NCBI GenBank assembly: GCA_003331875.1
Contig: QOQA01000016.1
Span: 1-37,356, forward strand
Length of the DNA: 37,356 nt
Direction of reading: 5' to 3'
Origin: Cryomorphaceae bacterium
Lineage (GTDB): Bacteria; Bacteroidota; Bacteroidia; Flavobacteriales; Flavobacteriaceae
Part shown: positions 16,886 to 26,500 of the stretch, piece after piece
Numbering within the stretch: position 1 is the first letter of the stretch
Layout of the letters: every line of letters starts with the position of its first letter
Made by a program: the position numbers and the translations under genes
The notes under the pieces: model-generated
The model's input: the letters and a program-made list of their open reading frames with translations, nothing else
What the model was told of the DNA's origin: nothing
The model's database searches: none

Positions 16886-18297
16886 TAAAAAAAGAATTTT
16901 TTTTAGTGATTGTAATTTTTTTCTTATCGTGCTCAGGCTCTAGTGATGGTAACTCGGGTATTAACAGTGATAAACAAAACAGCCCACCTGTAGTCCAAAG
17001 TTTAACAGTCACTTCAGACGGTTCTCCAATAAGTATAATTCTCCAAGGTTCAGATCCTGACAATGATGATTTAATATACTCAATTGTAACAAATCCAACT
17101 AAGGGATCAATTGATTTGTCTTCAAACACTGCATCATATACGCCTTCTTCAAACGCATATGATTCCGACTCATTTACCTATAAAGCAAATGATGGGGAGT
17201 TCGATAGTAATATTGCTACTGTGTATGTTACTCTGCCTAACACGCCTGTAGTTGAAGACCCAAGTTTCAAACAACTTGTCAGTGAAAATTATGATAAAAG
17301 TAAATTTGCATTTGGTGCAACCTTAAATTATTTTCAGTTAGATTCAAATGTTGAAGAACTTTTTCTATCGGAATTTGATTATACAACTCCTGAAAATTCA
17401 TTTAAACAATCAATAGTACATCCAGAACCTGGGGTTTGGAAATGGGACAGAGTTGAAGCATTTCTAAATTTCTCAAATACTAATAATGTTAAAATGAGAG
17501 TACACGGTCCAATTGGCCCTCAGTCCTCTACATGGGCAAAAACTGATTCAAGAACATCTGAAGAACTCTCTCAGGTGTATGAGGAATTTTTGACTGAACT
17601 ATGTAAAAAGATTAATGGAAACAGTAACATTTTATGGATGGATGTTGTCAATGAAACTATAGATTCTAATGGTAATTGGACTGACAAGAGAAATGGAACC
17701 AACCAATGGGAAAACCCATGGACACAAATTGGTAAAAATGATGATGGCATTCCACTGTATATAATAAAAGCTTTTGAGATTGCCCAACAGCATGCTCCAA
17801 ATATTAGTTTAGTCTTTAATCAACATGCTGGAATGCAACCGGCTATGTGGAACAAGGTAAAGGAAACTATTTTATATTTAAAAAATAAAGGTCTTAGAAT
17901 AGATGGTTTGGGATGGCAAGGTCATCTGAGGGATAATGTTGTTTTATCCTTGAACCAATCTAAATTAAATTATCTTTTGTCAATAATTGATTGGGCTCAT
18001 AATAATGATTTAGATTTTCACATTACTGAAATTGATTATCGAATGATAAGTGACCCACCTAACAGTAATGAGTACAATAGACATGCAAATGGTTATGCAA
18101 ATATTTTAAAGGCTATTATTGCAAAAAGGAGTTCTGGTGTTGTTACTTTTAACACTTGGGGAGTTTATGATAAGAATGGAGCTGAAAACCACGAATATAA
18201 ATATATTTATGATTCTAATTTAAATCCAAAAAAAGCAGTAGAATTATTAAAAAAAGCTCTTAAAAATAAAGAAACTAATTTCACTTACTTAGACTGA
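16882..18297 (+). CDS. GH10 xylanase-like lipoprotein with N-terminal Ig-like domain
   Basis: A 471-residue protein. The lipobox FFLSC gives Cys17, followed by a Ser/Gly/Asp-rich linker. Residues about 35-118 form an Ig/cadherin-like beta-sandwich (PPVVQSL, GSDPDNDDLIYSI, SYTPSSNAYDSDSFTYKANDG). The GH10 domain covers about 127-465, with acid/base Glu258 (DVVNET) and nucleophile Glu383 (FHITEID). Like its upstream paralog it has RVHGPIGPQ in place of GHTLVWH, but it keeps Glu171 in PENSFK. The lipid anchor plus spacer domain suggests display at the cell surface for the first cuts in the polymer. Its 3' end overlaps the convergent phosphoesterase gene by nine bases and closes the operon. Confidence 0.92.
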   Translation: MIKKEFFLVIVIFFLSCSGSSDGNSGINSDKQNSPPVVQSLTVTSDGSPISIILQGSDPDNDDLIYSIVTNPTKGSIDLSSNTASYTPSSNAYDSDSFTYKANDGEFDSNIATVYVTLPNTPVVEDPSFKQLVSENYDKSKFAFGATLNYFQLDSNVEELFLSEFDYTTPENSFKQSIVHPEPGVWKWDRVEAFLNFSNTNNVKMRVHGPIGPQSSTWAKTDSRTSEELSQVYEEFLTELCKKINGNSNILWMDVVNETIDSNGNWTDKRNGTNQWENPWTQIGKNDDGIPLYIIKAFEIAQQHAPNISLVFNQHAGMQPAMWNKVKETILYLKNKGLRIDGLGWQGHLRDNVVLSLNQSKLNYLLSIIDWAHNNDLDFHITEIDYRMISDPPNSNEYNRHANGYANILKAIIAKRSSGVVTFNTWGVYDKNGAENHEYKYIYDSNLNPKKAVELLKKALKNKETNFTYLD

Positions 18298-19497
18298 TCT
18301 TTTTAGTGTTATAGTTGTTATTTCAGGCCATATTCCAACTCTCCCTGGGAAAGCAAGTACACCAAAACCCCTATTCACATTTAGATATTTCTCTCCATGA
18401 TTATATAACCCAGCCCAATATTTATATGCCCACTGGACAGGACTCCATTTAATATAACCTGGAACCTCTATTCCGAATTGCATACCATGGGTATGGCCTG
18501 AAAGTGTTAAGTCAAATTGTTTTGGATGGTCCTTTAGGATTTTTTCCCAATGTGTTGGGTCATGAGACATAACAATCTTAAAATCCTTGTCTGAGACATT
18601 TTTTATGGACTTTTCAATATCACCCAACTGATTAAATCTTGCACCCCAATTCTCGACTCCAATGATAGCTATTTTTTGATCATCCTTTACAATATATTTG
18701 TGTTCATTCAATAATACCTTAAAGCCAATTTTTTTTTGTATTTCTAACAGATTTTTAAAGTTTTCTTCTTTTTCTTTCTTGCTTGACCATCTTTGATAAT
18801 CACCATAATCATGATTTCCAAGGACAGAGATCATTTCATCTTTGGCTTTTAATTTTGAAAAAGATTCAACCCATGGTTCAATTTCGTTATACTTATTATT
18901 GACAAAATCACCCGTAAAAAGAATTAAATCAGGCTTTTCACCATTGATCATTCTAATTGCCTTTTCAACCATGTCTTTATTCTCCAAACTTCCACAATGA
19001 AAATCAGAAACCTGTGTAAGCTTGTAACCATCAAACTTTTCCGGTAAATTTTTGAAGTATATTTCATGGTTTATTATTCGATATCTATATCTTCCAAATA
19101 AAACGCCATCTAATGCGATTGGTAGCGGAATTGATGCAAGTATCAAAGTTAATTTACTTATGACAGCACGTCGCTTTAGATTAATTTTTCTATCCATTTT
19201 GATTTTTGACATTAAAAAATTAAAAAAACGAATCAGATCTTCAATTAATATTATAGGCAAGGTTATTATTTTGGATATTAGGAAGAGAAAAATTAATGTC
19301 AAGTAATATGAGAAAAATTTTGAACTTGAGCTGATTTCGAATGTAAAAGAGTAAATAATAAAAAAAACGTAAAGCGAAGCAAAAGAAAAAATATAAATTA
19401 ATCTTGTTCTTTTATTTAATATTGTTTTTATTCCTTGATAGAAATAGAACTCAATAAAAATTAAAATAAGAAAGAAAACAATTAATGAAATTATCAA
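18289..19497 (-). CDS. Membrane-anchored calcineurin-like metallophosphoesterase
   Basis: A 402-residue protein with four hydrophobic segments (about 1-20, 34-52, 62-85, 113-130) and a phosphoesterase domain from about 155. The metal motifs are in order: SDFH (DxH), FTGDFV (GD), LGNHDY (GNHD), MSHDPTHW and SGHTHGMQFG. This is the YkuE/YaeI-like architecture; such enzymes act on lipid-linked or nucleotide phosphates, and the substrate here is open. The canonical GHTHGGQ is GHTHGMQ. The only start available is TTG at 19497, since an in-frame stop lies three codons upstream and there is no nearby ATG. The gene is unrelated to the xylan operon it faces. Confidence 0.88.
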   Translation of the reverse strand: MIISLIVFFLILIFIEFYFYQGIKTILNKRTRLIYIFSFASLYVFFIIYSFTFEISSSSKFFSYYLTLIFLFLISKIITLPIILIEDLIRFFNFLMSKIKMDRKINLKRRAVISKLTLILASIPLPIALDGVLFGRYRYRIINHEIYFKNLPEKFDGYKLTQVSDFHCGSLENKDMVEKAIRMINGEKPDLILFTGDFVNNKYNEIEPWVESFSKLKAKDEMISVLGNHDYGDYQRWSSKKEKEENFKNLLEIQKKIGFKVLLNEHKYIVKDDQKIAIIGVENWGARFNQLGDIEKSIKNVSDKDFKIVMSHDPTHWEKILKDHPKQFDLTLSGHTHGMQFGIEVPGYIKWSPVQWAYKYWAGLYNHGEKYLNVNRGFGVLAFPGRVGIWPEITTITLKRSV

Positions 19498-19582
19498 AAT
19501 AATCTATTGGTTTGATTCTTGTAATTTATTTGTAAATATTAATAATGTTCCTTACAATGAATATTGCTAAATTAACATTTAT

Positions 19583-20593
19583 ATGCAATTAATTGAAATT
19601 AATAAAATAGCAGCAGCATCTCAAAAAATTTCAAGTCTAGTTAGAGAGACAGAATGTCATAAATCAAATTATTTTTCTAAGTTATTTGATACAAACGTAT
19701 TTTTAAAAAGAGAAGATCAGCAGATTGTTAAGTCATTTAAAATTCGTGGAGCATATAATAAAATTTTATCTCTTAATAAGTTTGAATTAAATAGAGGCTT
19801 AGTTTGTGCCAGTGCTGGAAATCATGCTCAGGGTTTTGCATTATCATGCAGTTATTTGCAAAATAAAGGAACAGTTTTCATACCTAGAAGTGTACCGCAA
19901 TTGAAGGTTGATCGTATTAAGTACTTTGGTAAAAGTTTTATTGAAATTAATATGCATGGACTTAATTTTTATGATGCTTACGATCAAGCGAGAATATATA
20001 CAAAAAAAAATGACATGGTTTTTATTCACCCTTTTGATGATATAAAGGTAATTGAAGGTCAAGCAACACTTTTTTTAGAAATGATCAATCAAGTTGACTT
20101 TGAGATTGATTATCTATTTGTACCAATTGGAGGAGGAGGACTACTGTCAGGTGCTATCAATATCTTCAAACAAATTTCAAAATCAACCAAAGTAGTTGGT
20201 GTTCAAGTTAAGGGTGCACCTGCAATGAAAAATTCAATAGAATCGAATAAAATAATATCATTGAAAAATTTAGACAACTTTGTTGATGGAGCTGTTGTTA
20301 GAAAAGTTGGAAAAATTACTTATGAATTTTGTAAAAATTATCTTGATGAAATAGTTGTTGTGGATGAGGGTGAAATATGTCACAATATATTAGCCTTAGC
20401 AGATAATGAAAACATAACTGCTGAGCCTGCAGGAGCAATGTCAATTGCTGCTTTGAGAAAATTTAAACATAAAATAAAGAACAAAAATGTGATGTGTTTG
20501 ATATGCGGTGGTAATAATGATCCTAAAAGATATCCAGAAATAAAGAAAAGATCCGAAAAGTGGTTTTCTCAAATGAAAAATACCATAAATTAA
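19583..20593 (+). CDS. Threonine dehydratase-like PLP enzyme, lacks regulatory domain
   Basis: A 336-residue fold-type II PLP enzyme. The PLP lysine is Lys53 in KSFKIRGAYNK; ASAGNHAQGFA near residue 74, the glycine loop PIGGGGLLSG near residue 180 and CGGNND near the C-terminus complete the active site. The family deaminates threonine (or serine) to 2-oxobutanoate (or pyruvate); some members are serine racemases. The protein stops soon after the catalytic domain (PEIKKRSEKW), where IlvA proteins continue into an ACT-like domain for isoleucine feedback. It therefore looks unregulated or catabolic. It stands alone, with tRNA-Ser converging seven bases downstream. Confidence 0.87.
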   Translation: MQLIEINKIAAASQKISSLVRETECHKSNYFSKLFDTNVFLKREDQQIVKSFKIRGAYNKILSLNKFELNRGLVCASAGNHAQGFALSCSYLQNKGTVFIPRSVPQLKVDRIKYFGKSFIEINMHGLNFYDAYDQARIYTKKNDMVFIHPFDDIKVIEGQATLFLEMINQVDFEIDYLFVPIGGGGLLSGAINIFKQISKSTKVVGVQVKGAPAMKNSIESNKIISLKNLDNFVDGAVVRKVGKITYEFCKNYLDEIVVVDEGEICHNILALADNENITAEPAGAMSIAALRKFKHKIKNKNVMCLICGGNNDPKRYPEIKKRSEKWFSQMKNTIN

Positions 20594-20599
20594 GTTTTG

Positions 20600-20683
20600 C
20601 GGAGAGACGGGGATTCGAACCCCGGCGACAGTTACCCGTCGACAGATTAGCAATCTGCTCCATTACCACTCTGGCACCTCTCC
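20600..20683 (-). tRNA. tRNA-Ser (anticodon GCT)
   Basis: On the minus strand an 84-base tRNA with the long variable arm typical of serine tRNAs. The acceptor stem is GGAGAGG / TCTCTCC with discriminator G, the anticodon loop is TTGCTAA, the variable arm is around CGACGGGTAACTGTCG, and the T arm is CGGGGTTCGAATCCCCG. The GCT anticodon reads AGC/AGU. No CCA is encoded. Confidence 0.96.
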
Positions 20684-20692
20684 AAAAGTTTT

Positions 20693-20700
20693 CAAATTTA
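20693..20700 (-). promoter_or_regulatory. -7 promoter box of tRNA-Ser
   Basis: TAAATTTG on the minus strand ends nine bases before the tRNA 5' end. It is identical to the box of tRNA-Arg (3245-3252) and at nearly the same distance. No TTG is seen at -33, so the promoter is only half matched. Confidence 0.6.
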
Positions 20701-20707
20701 AGTTTTT

Positions 20708-21793
20708 TTAAATATTTTTAGTTAGTTTTTTGACTAAATCGTTTTCACTGAAAAAAACTTTACCAATAACTTTTAGACTCGTATATGTTGGTATTGCTAA
20801 TATCATTCCACCAATACCAAAAAGTAATCCTCCTGAGATAATCACAATAAAGATTTCGAGTGGATGGGACTTAACTGAATTGGAAAAAATATATGGTTGA
20901 CTTATGAAGTTATCAATCAATTGTGCAATAGTGTAAAAAATCAAAATGTAAAATGAAGTTGGAGCTATAACTTCACTAAAATCCTGACCTAGGTTACTTG
21001 TCATTGACAGAAAAATCATTAAAAATACCCCAATTAGTGGCCCAACATATGGGATCAAATTTAAAAGTGCGCATATAAATGCAATAACTATCGCATCTTT
21101 AATTCCGAAAATTAGTAAACTAGCAGTGTATATGATAAATAATATAGAGACTTGTATAATTAGTCCAATAAAGTATCTAGATAGTAAGTTTTTTATTGCT
21201 TCAATAGATTTTTTAATCCTGCTTTTTAATTTCTTAGGAAATAATAAAACTATATTGTCTTCAAAATAAATTCCATCTTTGAGTAAAAAGAATGAAATGA
21301 ACAACACTGACATAATCCCCAATGTTATGGAACTTAAAACGGAACCAATCCAATTTAAAATATTTGGTATTATTTCAACACTGTTTTTTGTAAGGTTTTC
21401 AAAATTTAAAATTGACTCACTTAATGATATGTTAAAACTCGTTAAATATTCATTTAATTCAGAGAATAAAATATTTAGCTTAATATTAAGTGAGTTTATA
21501 TTTAGAAGCGATAAGTTTCTACCTTGTTCCAAAACTAGCGGAATTAAAAGAGAGATTAGGCCAGCTATAACTGAAGAAAGAATTAATAGAGCAAAAATGC
21601 TAGATAGTGTTGAGTTCAGTTTTAATTTATTATTTAAAAATTTGACAATGGGTCTTAAAACTAGAGCTAATACACATGCGATTAGTACATAACCAATCAC
21701 AACTTTTAATTTAACAATTAAGAAAATTGTTAAAATAGCTAATGATATATATGTTAAAAGCTTTAAAGCTAATTTATCATTACCTGTTTTCAT
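20708..21793 (-). CDS. AI-2E family (PerM-like) membrane transporter
   Basis: A protein of 361 residues from the ATG at 21793; an in-frame TTG at 21802 would add three residues. It has the family layout: paired hydrophobic helices at the N-terminus (ISLAILTIFLIVKLKVVIGYVLIACVLALVLRPIVKFL), a central soluble section with amphipathic helices, and a C-terminal membrane block including LNLIPYVGPLIGVFLM and SHPLEIFIVIISGGLLFGIGGMILAIP. The latter two are hallmark segments of this family. Members are proposed to export signalling molecules or act as sodium/proton antiporters, so the substrate should not be inferred from the name. It is the last gene of the tsaD-rsmE unit. Confidence 0.92.
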   Translation of the reverse strand: MKTGNDKLALKLLTYISLAILTIFLIVKLKVVIGYVLIACVLALVLRPIVKFLNNKLKLNSTLSSIFALLILSSVIAGLISLLIPLVLEQGRNLSLLNINSLNIKLNILFSELNEYLTSFNISLSESILNFENLTKNSVEIIPNILNWIGSVLSSITLGIMSVLFISFFLLKDGIYFEDNIVLLFPKKLKSRIKKSIEAIKNLLSRYFIGLIIQVSILFIIYTASLLIFGIKDAIVIAFICALLNLIPYVGPLIGVFLMIFLSMTSNLGQDFSEVIAPTSFYILIFYTIAQLIDNFISQPYIFSNSVKSHPLEIFIVIISGGLLFGIGGMILAIPTYTSLKVIGKVFFSENDLVKKLTKNI

Positions 21794-21807
21794 TTTGGGC
21801 AAATATA

Positions 21808-22506
21808 TTATTTAAAAGTTGAAAAAGCACTAGAAACGATAATTGCTGCTGTTTCAGCTCTTAATCTACTATTACCAAGGGACACAGGAGTGAACCTATT
21901 TTTGATTGAATGATTAATTTCTTCGTTATTGAAATCTCCCTCTGGACCAATTAGAAATTTGACAGCCCCATCAAGTTTTATAATTTTTGAAATAGGAATT
22001 TTTTTAATATTGCGACAGGTACATATAAATTTAGATTCTTCAGTTGAATTAGTGCAAAACGATTCAAAAAATTCCAAGTTGTTAAGCTTAGGCATTGAAT
22101 ATTTCAATGATTGTTTCATTGCTGAAATAATTTTATTTTTTGATCTAACCACATTTATATTTTTTTTTACGGTATTTTTACTAATTATTGGAGTTATTTC
22201 CTTAATTCCAATTTCTGTTGCCTTTTCTAAAAAAAACTCAAATCTAGTAGATGACTTTAAAAGACATATGCCAATATGTAGGTTGTTTGAGTTTTTTTTC
22301 TCTACACTATTTCTTATTGTAAAGTAAATTTTCTTTTTTTCAATTTTTTCTATTGCACATTCAAATCCAAATCCCTTACCATTTGTAAATTCAATTATAT
22401 CACCAATTTTTTTTCTCTTAACTCTCAATATGTGTTTAACATCCTCATTGTCTAAAATAAATTTCTTAGTATTTTTATCAATATTTGAATTATAAAAAAG
22501 CTCCAT
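21808..22506 (-). CDS. rsmE: 16S rRNA (uracil1498-N3)-methyltransferase RsmE
   Basis: A 232-residue SPOUT-fold methyltransferase. An N-terminal PUA-like part (DVKHILRVKRKKIGDIIEFTNGKG) is followed by the catalytic knot with EKATEIGIKEITPI, the FLIGPEGDF loop and the C-terminal SLGNSRLRAETAAI motif that binds S-adenosylmethionine. It methylates U1498 of 16S rRNA. Its ATG overlaps the tsaD stop by one base (TAATG), so the two are translationally coupled. Confidence 0.95.
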   Translation of the reverse strand: MELFYNSNIDKNTKKFILDNEDVKHILRVKRKKIGDIIEFTNGKGFGFECAIEKIEKKKIYFTIRNSVEKKNSNNLHIGICLLKSSTRFEFFLEKATEIGIKEITPIISKNTVKKNINVVRSKNKIISAMKQSLKYSMPKLNNLEFFESFCTNSTEESKFICTCRNIKKIPISKIIKLDGAVKFLIGPEGDFNNEEINHSIKNRFTPVSLGNSRLRAETAAIIVSSAFSTFK

Positions 22507-23513
22507 TATAGTTTATACTTTGCATCTGATGAAGAATCAAGCCTCCCAAATTTTTTATTTTTATATTTTAAATATCCTACTATAGCTATCATTGCAGCAT
22601 TATCTGTTGTGTATTCCAATTTTGGAAAATAATGATTTACATTTTCCATTTTTGATCTAAAAACATCTCTTATCATTGAGTTAGCAGATACCCCACCTCC
22701 ATATACTACATCACAGAGTTTAGTTTTTTGGATTGCTTTTTCTACTTTTTGATATAAAATTTCTGTAATTGTGCTTTGTAATGATGCACATAGATTATTT
22801 ATTTCATTTGAAATAAATGAGGGATCTTTCTCATATTCTGAGATAACGAATCTTTTAAAGTTTGTTTTTAGTCCACTAAAACTAAAATTAAGTTTGTCAA
22901 CTTTTGGAATTGTGAAACTAAATCTATTTTTAATACCTTTTTTTGATAGTTTGTCAATTGCCGGTCCGGCTGGGTAATCCAGTCCTAGTATTTTCCCACA
23001 TTTATCAAATGCTTCACCAATTGAGTCATCCAAAGTCTCGCCTATTATTTCCATATCAAAATAATCATTACAACTTAAAATTTGTGTATGACCACCAGAA
23101 ATGTTTACACCTAAAAATGGAAATCCGCTTTTCTTCTTATTTTCATCGTATATGAAGTGTGATAAAATATGTGCTTGCATGTGATGAACCTCTATTAGAG
23201 GAATATTTAATCCGATAGAGAGTGACTTAGCAAATGACCCTCCAACTAAGAGTGAACCTAATAATCCAGGTCCCTTGGTATAAGCAATTGCATCTATGTC
23301 TTTTTTTGCGATATTTGCATTATCAATGGCCTGTTTTACAACTGGAATAATGTTTTTTTGATGAGCTCTTGAGGCTAGTTCAGGAACAACACCTCCGTAA
23401 TTTTGGTGAACCGTCTGATTAGCTATGATATTAGATAAAACCTTGTTATCTTGAATTATTGCCGCTGATGTTTCATCACATGATGATTCAATTCCTAGGA
23501 TTGTTACAGGCAT
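22506..23513 (-). CDS. tsaD: tRNA N6-adenosine threonylcarbamoyltransferase TsaD
   Basis: A 335-residue protein of normal length for the family. It starts with ILGIESSCDETSAA, has the metal-binding histidines His111 and His115 in VHHMQAH, the ASRAHQ segment near residue 47, the GGHTQIL motif near 144 and TDNAAMIA near the C-terminus. With TsaB, TsaC and TsaE it makes t6A at position 37 of ANN-decoding tRNAs. It is first in the operon with rsmE and the AI-2E transporter. The upstream strand has TATTTTTG, which fits a -7 box, but no matching -33 element. Confidence 0.97.
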   Translation of the reverse strand: MPVTILGIESSCDETSAAIIQDNKVLSNIIANQTVHQNYGGVVPELASRAHQKNIIPVVKQAIDNANIAKKDIDAIAYTKGPGLLGSLLVGGSFAKSLSIGLNIPLIEVHHMQAHILSHFIYDENKKKSGFPFLGVNISGGHTQILSCNDYFDMEIIGETLDDSIGEAFDKCGKILGLDYPAGPAIDKLSKKGIKNRFSFTIPKVDKLNFSFSGLKTNFKRFVISEYEKDPSFISNEINNLCASLQSTITEILYQKVEKAIQKTKLCDVVYGGGVSANSMIRDVFRSKMENVNHYFPKLEYTTDNAAMIAIVGYLKYKNKKFGRLDSSSDAKYKL

Positions 23514-23597
23514 AATTGTTGTAAATTTTAAATAAAAATTATTATCAAAAATAAAAAATCAAATATTAAAAGAATATTTTTCTCAATTTTAATAACT

Positions 23598-26500
23598 ATG
23601 TCCTTGCTTTTAGTCATTGGTTTTTATTTGGCTGAAAAAAATCTTTCTAAAATTATTTCATCAAATATCTCAAATAATAACTTTGATATTTCAATCAATG
23701 AAATAAATTTAAATTTTAATGGTAAAATTTCTATTGACGATTTTATTATTTACAATAAGCAAAGAGACACGATACTCTATGCAAAATCTTTCAGTGCCAG
23801 TCCATCTGAACTAATTAATTATTTTAGAGACGAAAAATCAACTTTAAAGAGTATAAGATTTGATGGTGGTTTTTTAAATACGTATAACTATAATTCTCCT
23901 GATTTATCATTAAACCAAAATGGGCTTATATTCGATCAAAAACTAAATACTTTTGACGTACAAAATATTGAATTTTCCGATTTTAATATTTTTATAAAAC
24001 AAGGAGGTAAAAAATATACAATTTCAAATAAGGAAATAAAAATAGAAAATTTTATCAGAGATAATGGGTTCACACAATTTTCCATTACTTATTTGAAATC
24101 TAAAATTAATGAAAGAGAAATATCCTTTCAATCTAATATTATCATAAATGATAATGAAGTAAAGTTTGAATTTGAAAACTTTACTGTTGGTAAATCTGTT
24201 TTTAATGGAAATATCAATTTAACAAACATTTATGATATCGAAAACTTTAAATATGAAGGTTTTCTAAAAAATTCATTTTTAAATAGCTCAGATTTTAGTA
24301 CTAATAATATTAATTTAGACCTTGAACTTAAATCACTTTTTAATGGTGATCTTAATGGACTTACTCTCAATGATTTAATTGTAAAAAGTTTTGAAAACGA
24401 GCTTGAAGCAGATTTATTTTTTGATTTTTCTGAAAATATATATAACTCAGATATCAAATTAGACTTAAAAAAATTTAATTCATCTACAATTTTTCTTTAT
24501 AACCTATACCCTGACTTATTTGGAAGAATTATTCCTTCAGCTTTTAAAAACATCGGAAAACTAAAAATTGATGGAGTTTTGAGTAAAAATGGAGATTTTA
24601 TATTATCAAGTGCGAATATTCATACAGAATTTGGGGGCCTTGATTATAATATAAAACTTTCAAATTTAAAAGATATCAATGCTTCGAAATATGAAGGAAA
24701 TTTTAATGGTAATAACTTTGATTTAGCTCAAATAATAAATCTTCCCTTTGAACTACAATCAGATTTCAAGTTTAATATCAATGGTGAAGGTTTTGATGAA
24801 GAAAACCTAAAATCCTCTGTTGTTGGTCAAATGAATAATCTTCTTATCAATAAATATTCATATCAAAATATTTTTATTAACGGAGAAGTAAGTGATAAGC
24901 TTTTTAAAGGATCACTGATTGTTAGTGATGATAATTTAGATTTAAATTTTGATGGATTAATTAATTATTCAAATGATTTAGTTGAATATGATTTTAACAC
25001 TCTAATAAAAAAAGCAAATCTTAATAAAATAAATGTTACTAATATTAAAGATCAATCCATTAGTGGAAATATTAATACAAAATTGATTGGCGAGACCTTT
25101 GAATCTATGATTGGTGACATAGCCTTTAATGATTTTATCCTAAATAGCCTTGATGGCAAGTACATCTTTGAAAATTTAACTATCCAATCTAGGATTAACA
25201 ATAATAAAAGATTTTATAATATTAATTCTGAGGATGCAATTTCAGGTATTTTGATAGGAGATTTTAACTTTTTAGCTATTCCATCATTAATAAAAAATTC
25301 AATTTTATCGAACTATGATAATCATGTGGTTTCAAAAAATTATGGAGATTTTAACTTGAATTTTAACTTGAATTTAAAACCAAAATTTGTTAATATTATA
25401 AGTCAAGACTTCACAATAGATCAAAATACCTTTTTGAGCGGTGAATTTAATCTAGATAATTACCAATTAAAAATTCAAACACCAAGTTTTCAGTTTTCAA
25501 AAATTAGAATCGATGACATTAAATTAAATATCTCAAACAATTCAGGAAAAATAAATGTCAACTCTATAGAATCTGACTACTTTAATGGGAAAAATATTGA
25601 AATTTCGCTCTCAAAGGTTAATGACTATACTGATGTTGAAGTAAATTTTATACAGTCAGATAATAATATTGGATCTTTTCAGTTTGAGCATACAATAAAT
25701 GATAATCAAAGATCTGAGTTTTTATTTAAGGATCTTAAATTTGCTTATAATAGTACTTCTTGGCAGCTTAAAAGACAACCAAAAAGTAAGAGCAGAAACC
25801 TATTAGTTATTGGTGATGAATACAGAGAACTTAAGCCAACTAATATTTTTTCGTCTAATCAAAGTGTTGAGTTTAATTATTTTGATGATAAGAGAGATTT
25901 TGTTTTTTCATCTGATTTCGATAATGTAGAGTTTTCCTCAATAATACCCCGTCCTAAAAATATATTGTATGAAGGCAAAATTAATGGCTCGATCGAACTT
26001 AAAAAATCAGGTGGTCTTTATTTAGGAAGTTCTGATGTAAAAATTGACTCTTTTTCAGCAAATGGCAGTATTTTGGGTAATGCTAAATTATCCATAAATA
26101 ATTCAAAAAATTTAGATAGTTATAATTTAGATTTTTTGATTAAAAATAATAATCAAAGTATTTTTGACTTATCTGGTATTTTTAGAATAGAAGAGGATGA
26201 TTTTCCTCTTGATTTTAAGTTGACAACAAGGGATTTTAATATTTCACCTTTCTCTGCAATTGGTCAAAATGTTCTTCAAAATTTTAAAGGTAAATTTAAT
26301 TCTGATATATATGTTAGTGGCACTTTCTACAATCCCAATTTTGAGGGATCTATAATAACTCAAAACTCGAGTTTTGATGTTCCATATTTGGGTTTACGTT
26401 ATGGATTTCTCGATAATCCAACCTTTGTTCTTTTTGATCAAACAATCTTGATTAATGATTTTATTTTAGAAGAAAAAAAATCTAATACAACTGGAATAAT

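Noticed and set aside
21279-21692. 137-codon plus-strand frame opposite the AI-2E transporter gene
   Set aside because: Antisense shadow of a gene with clear family hallmarks; no upstream start context and no recognisable domain.
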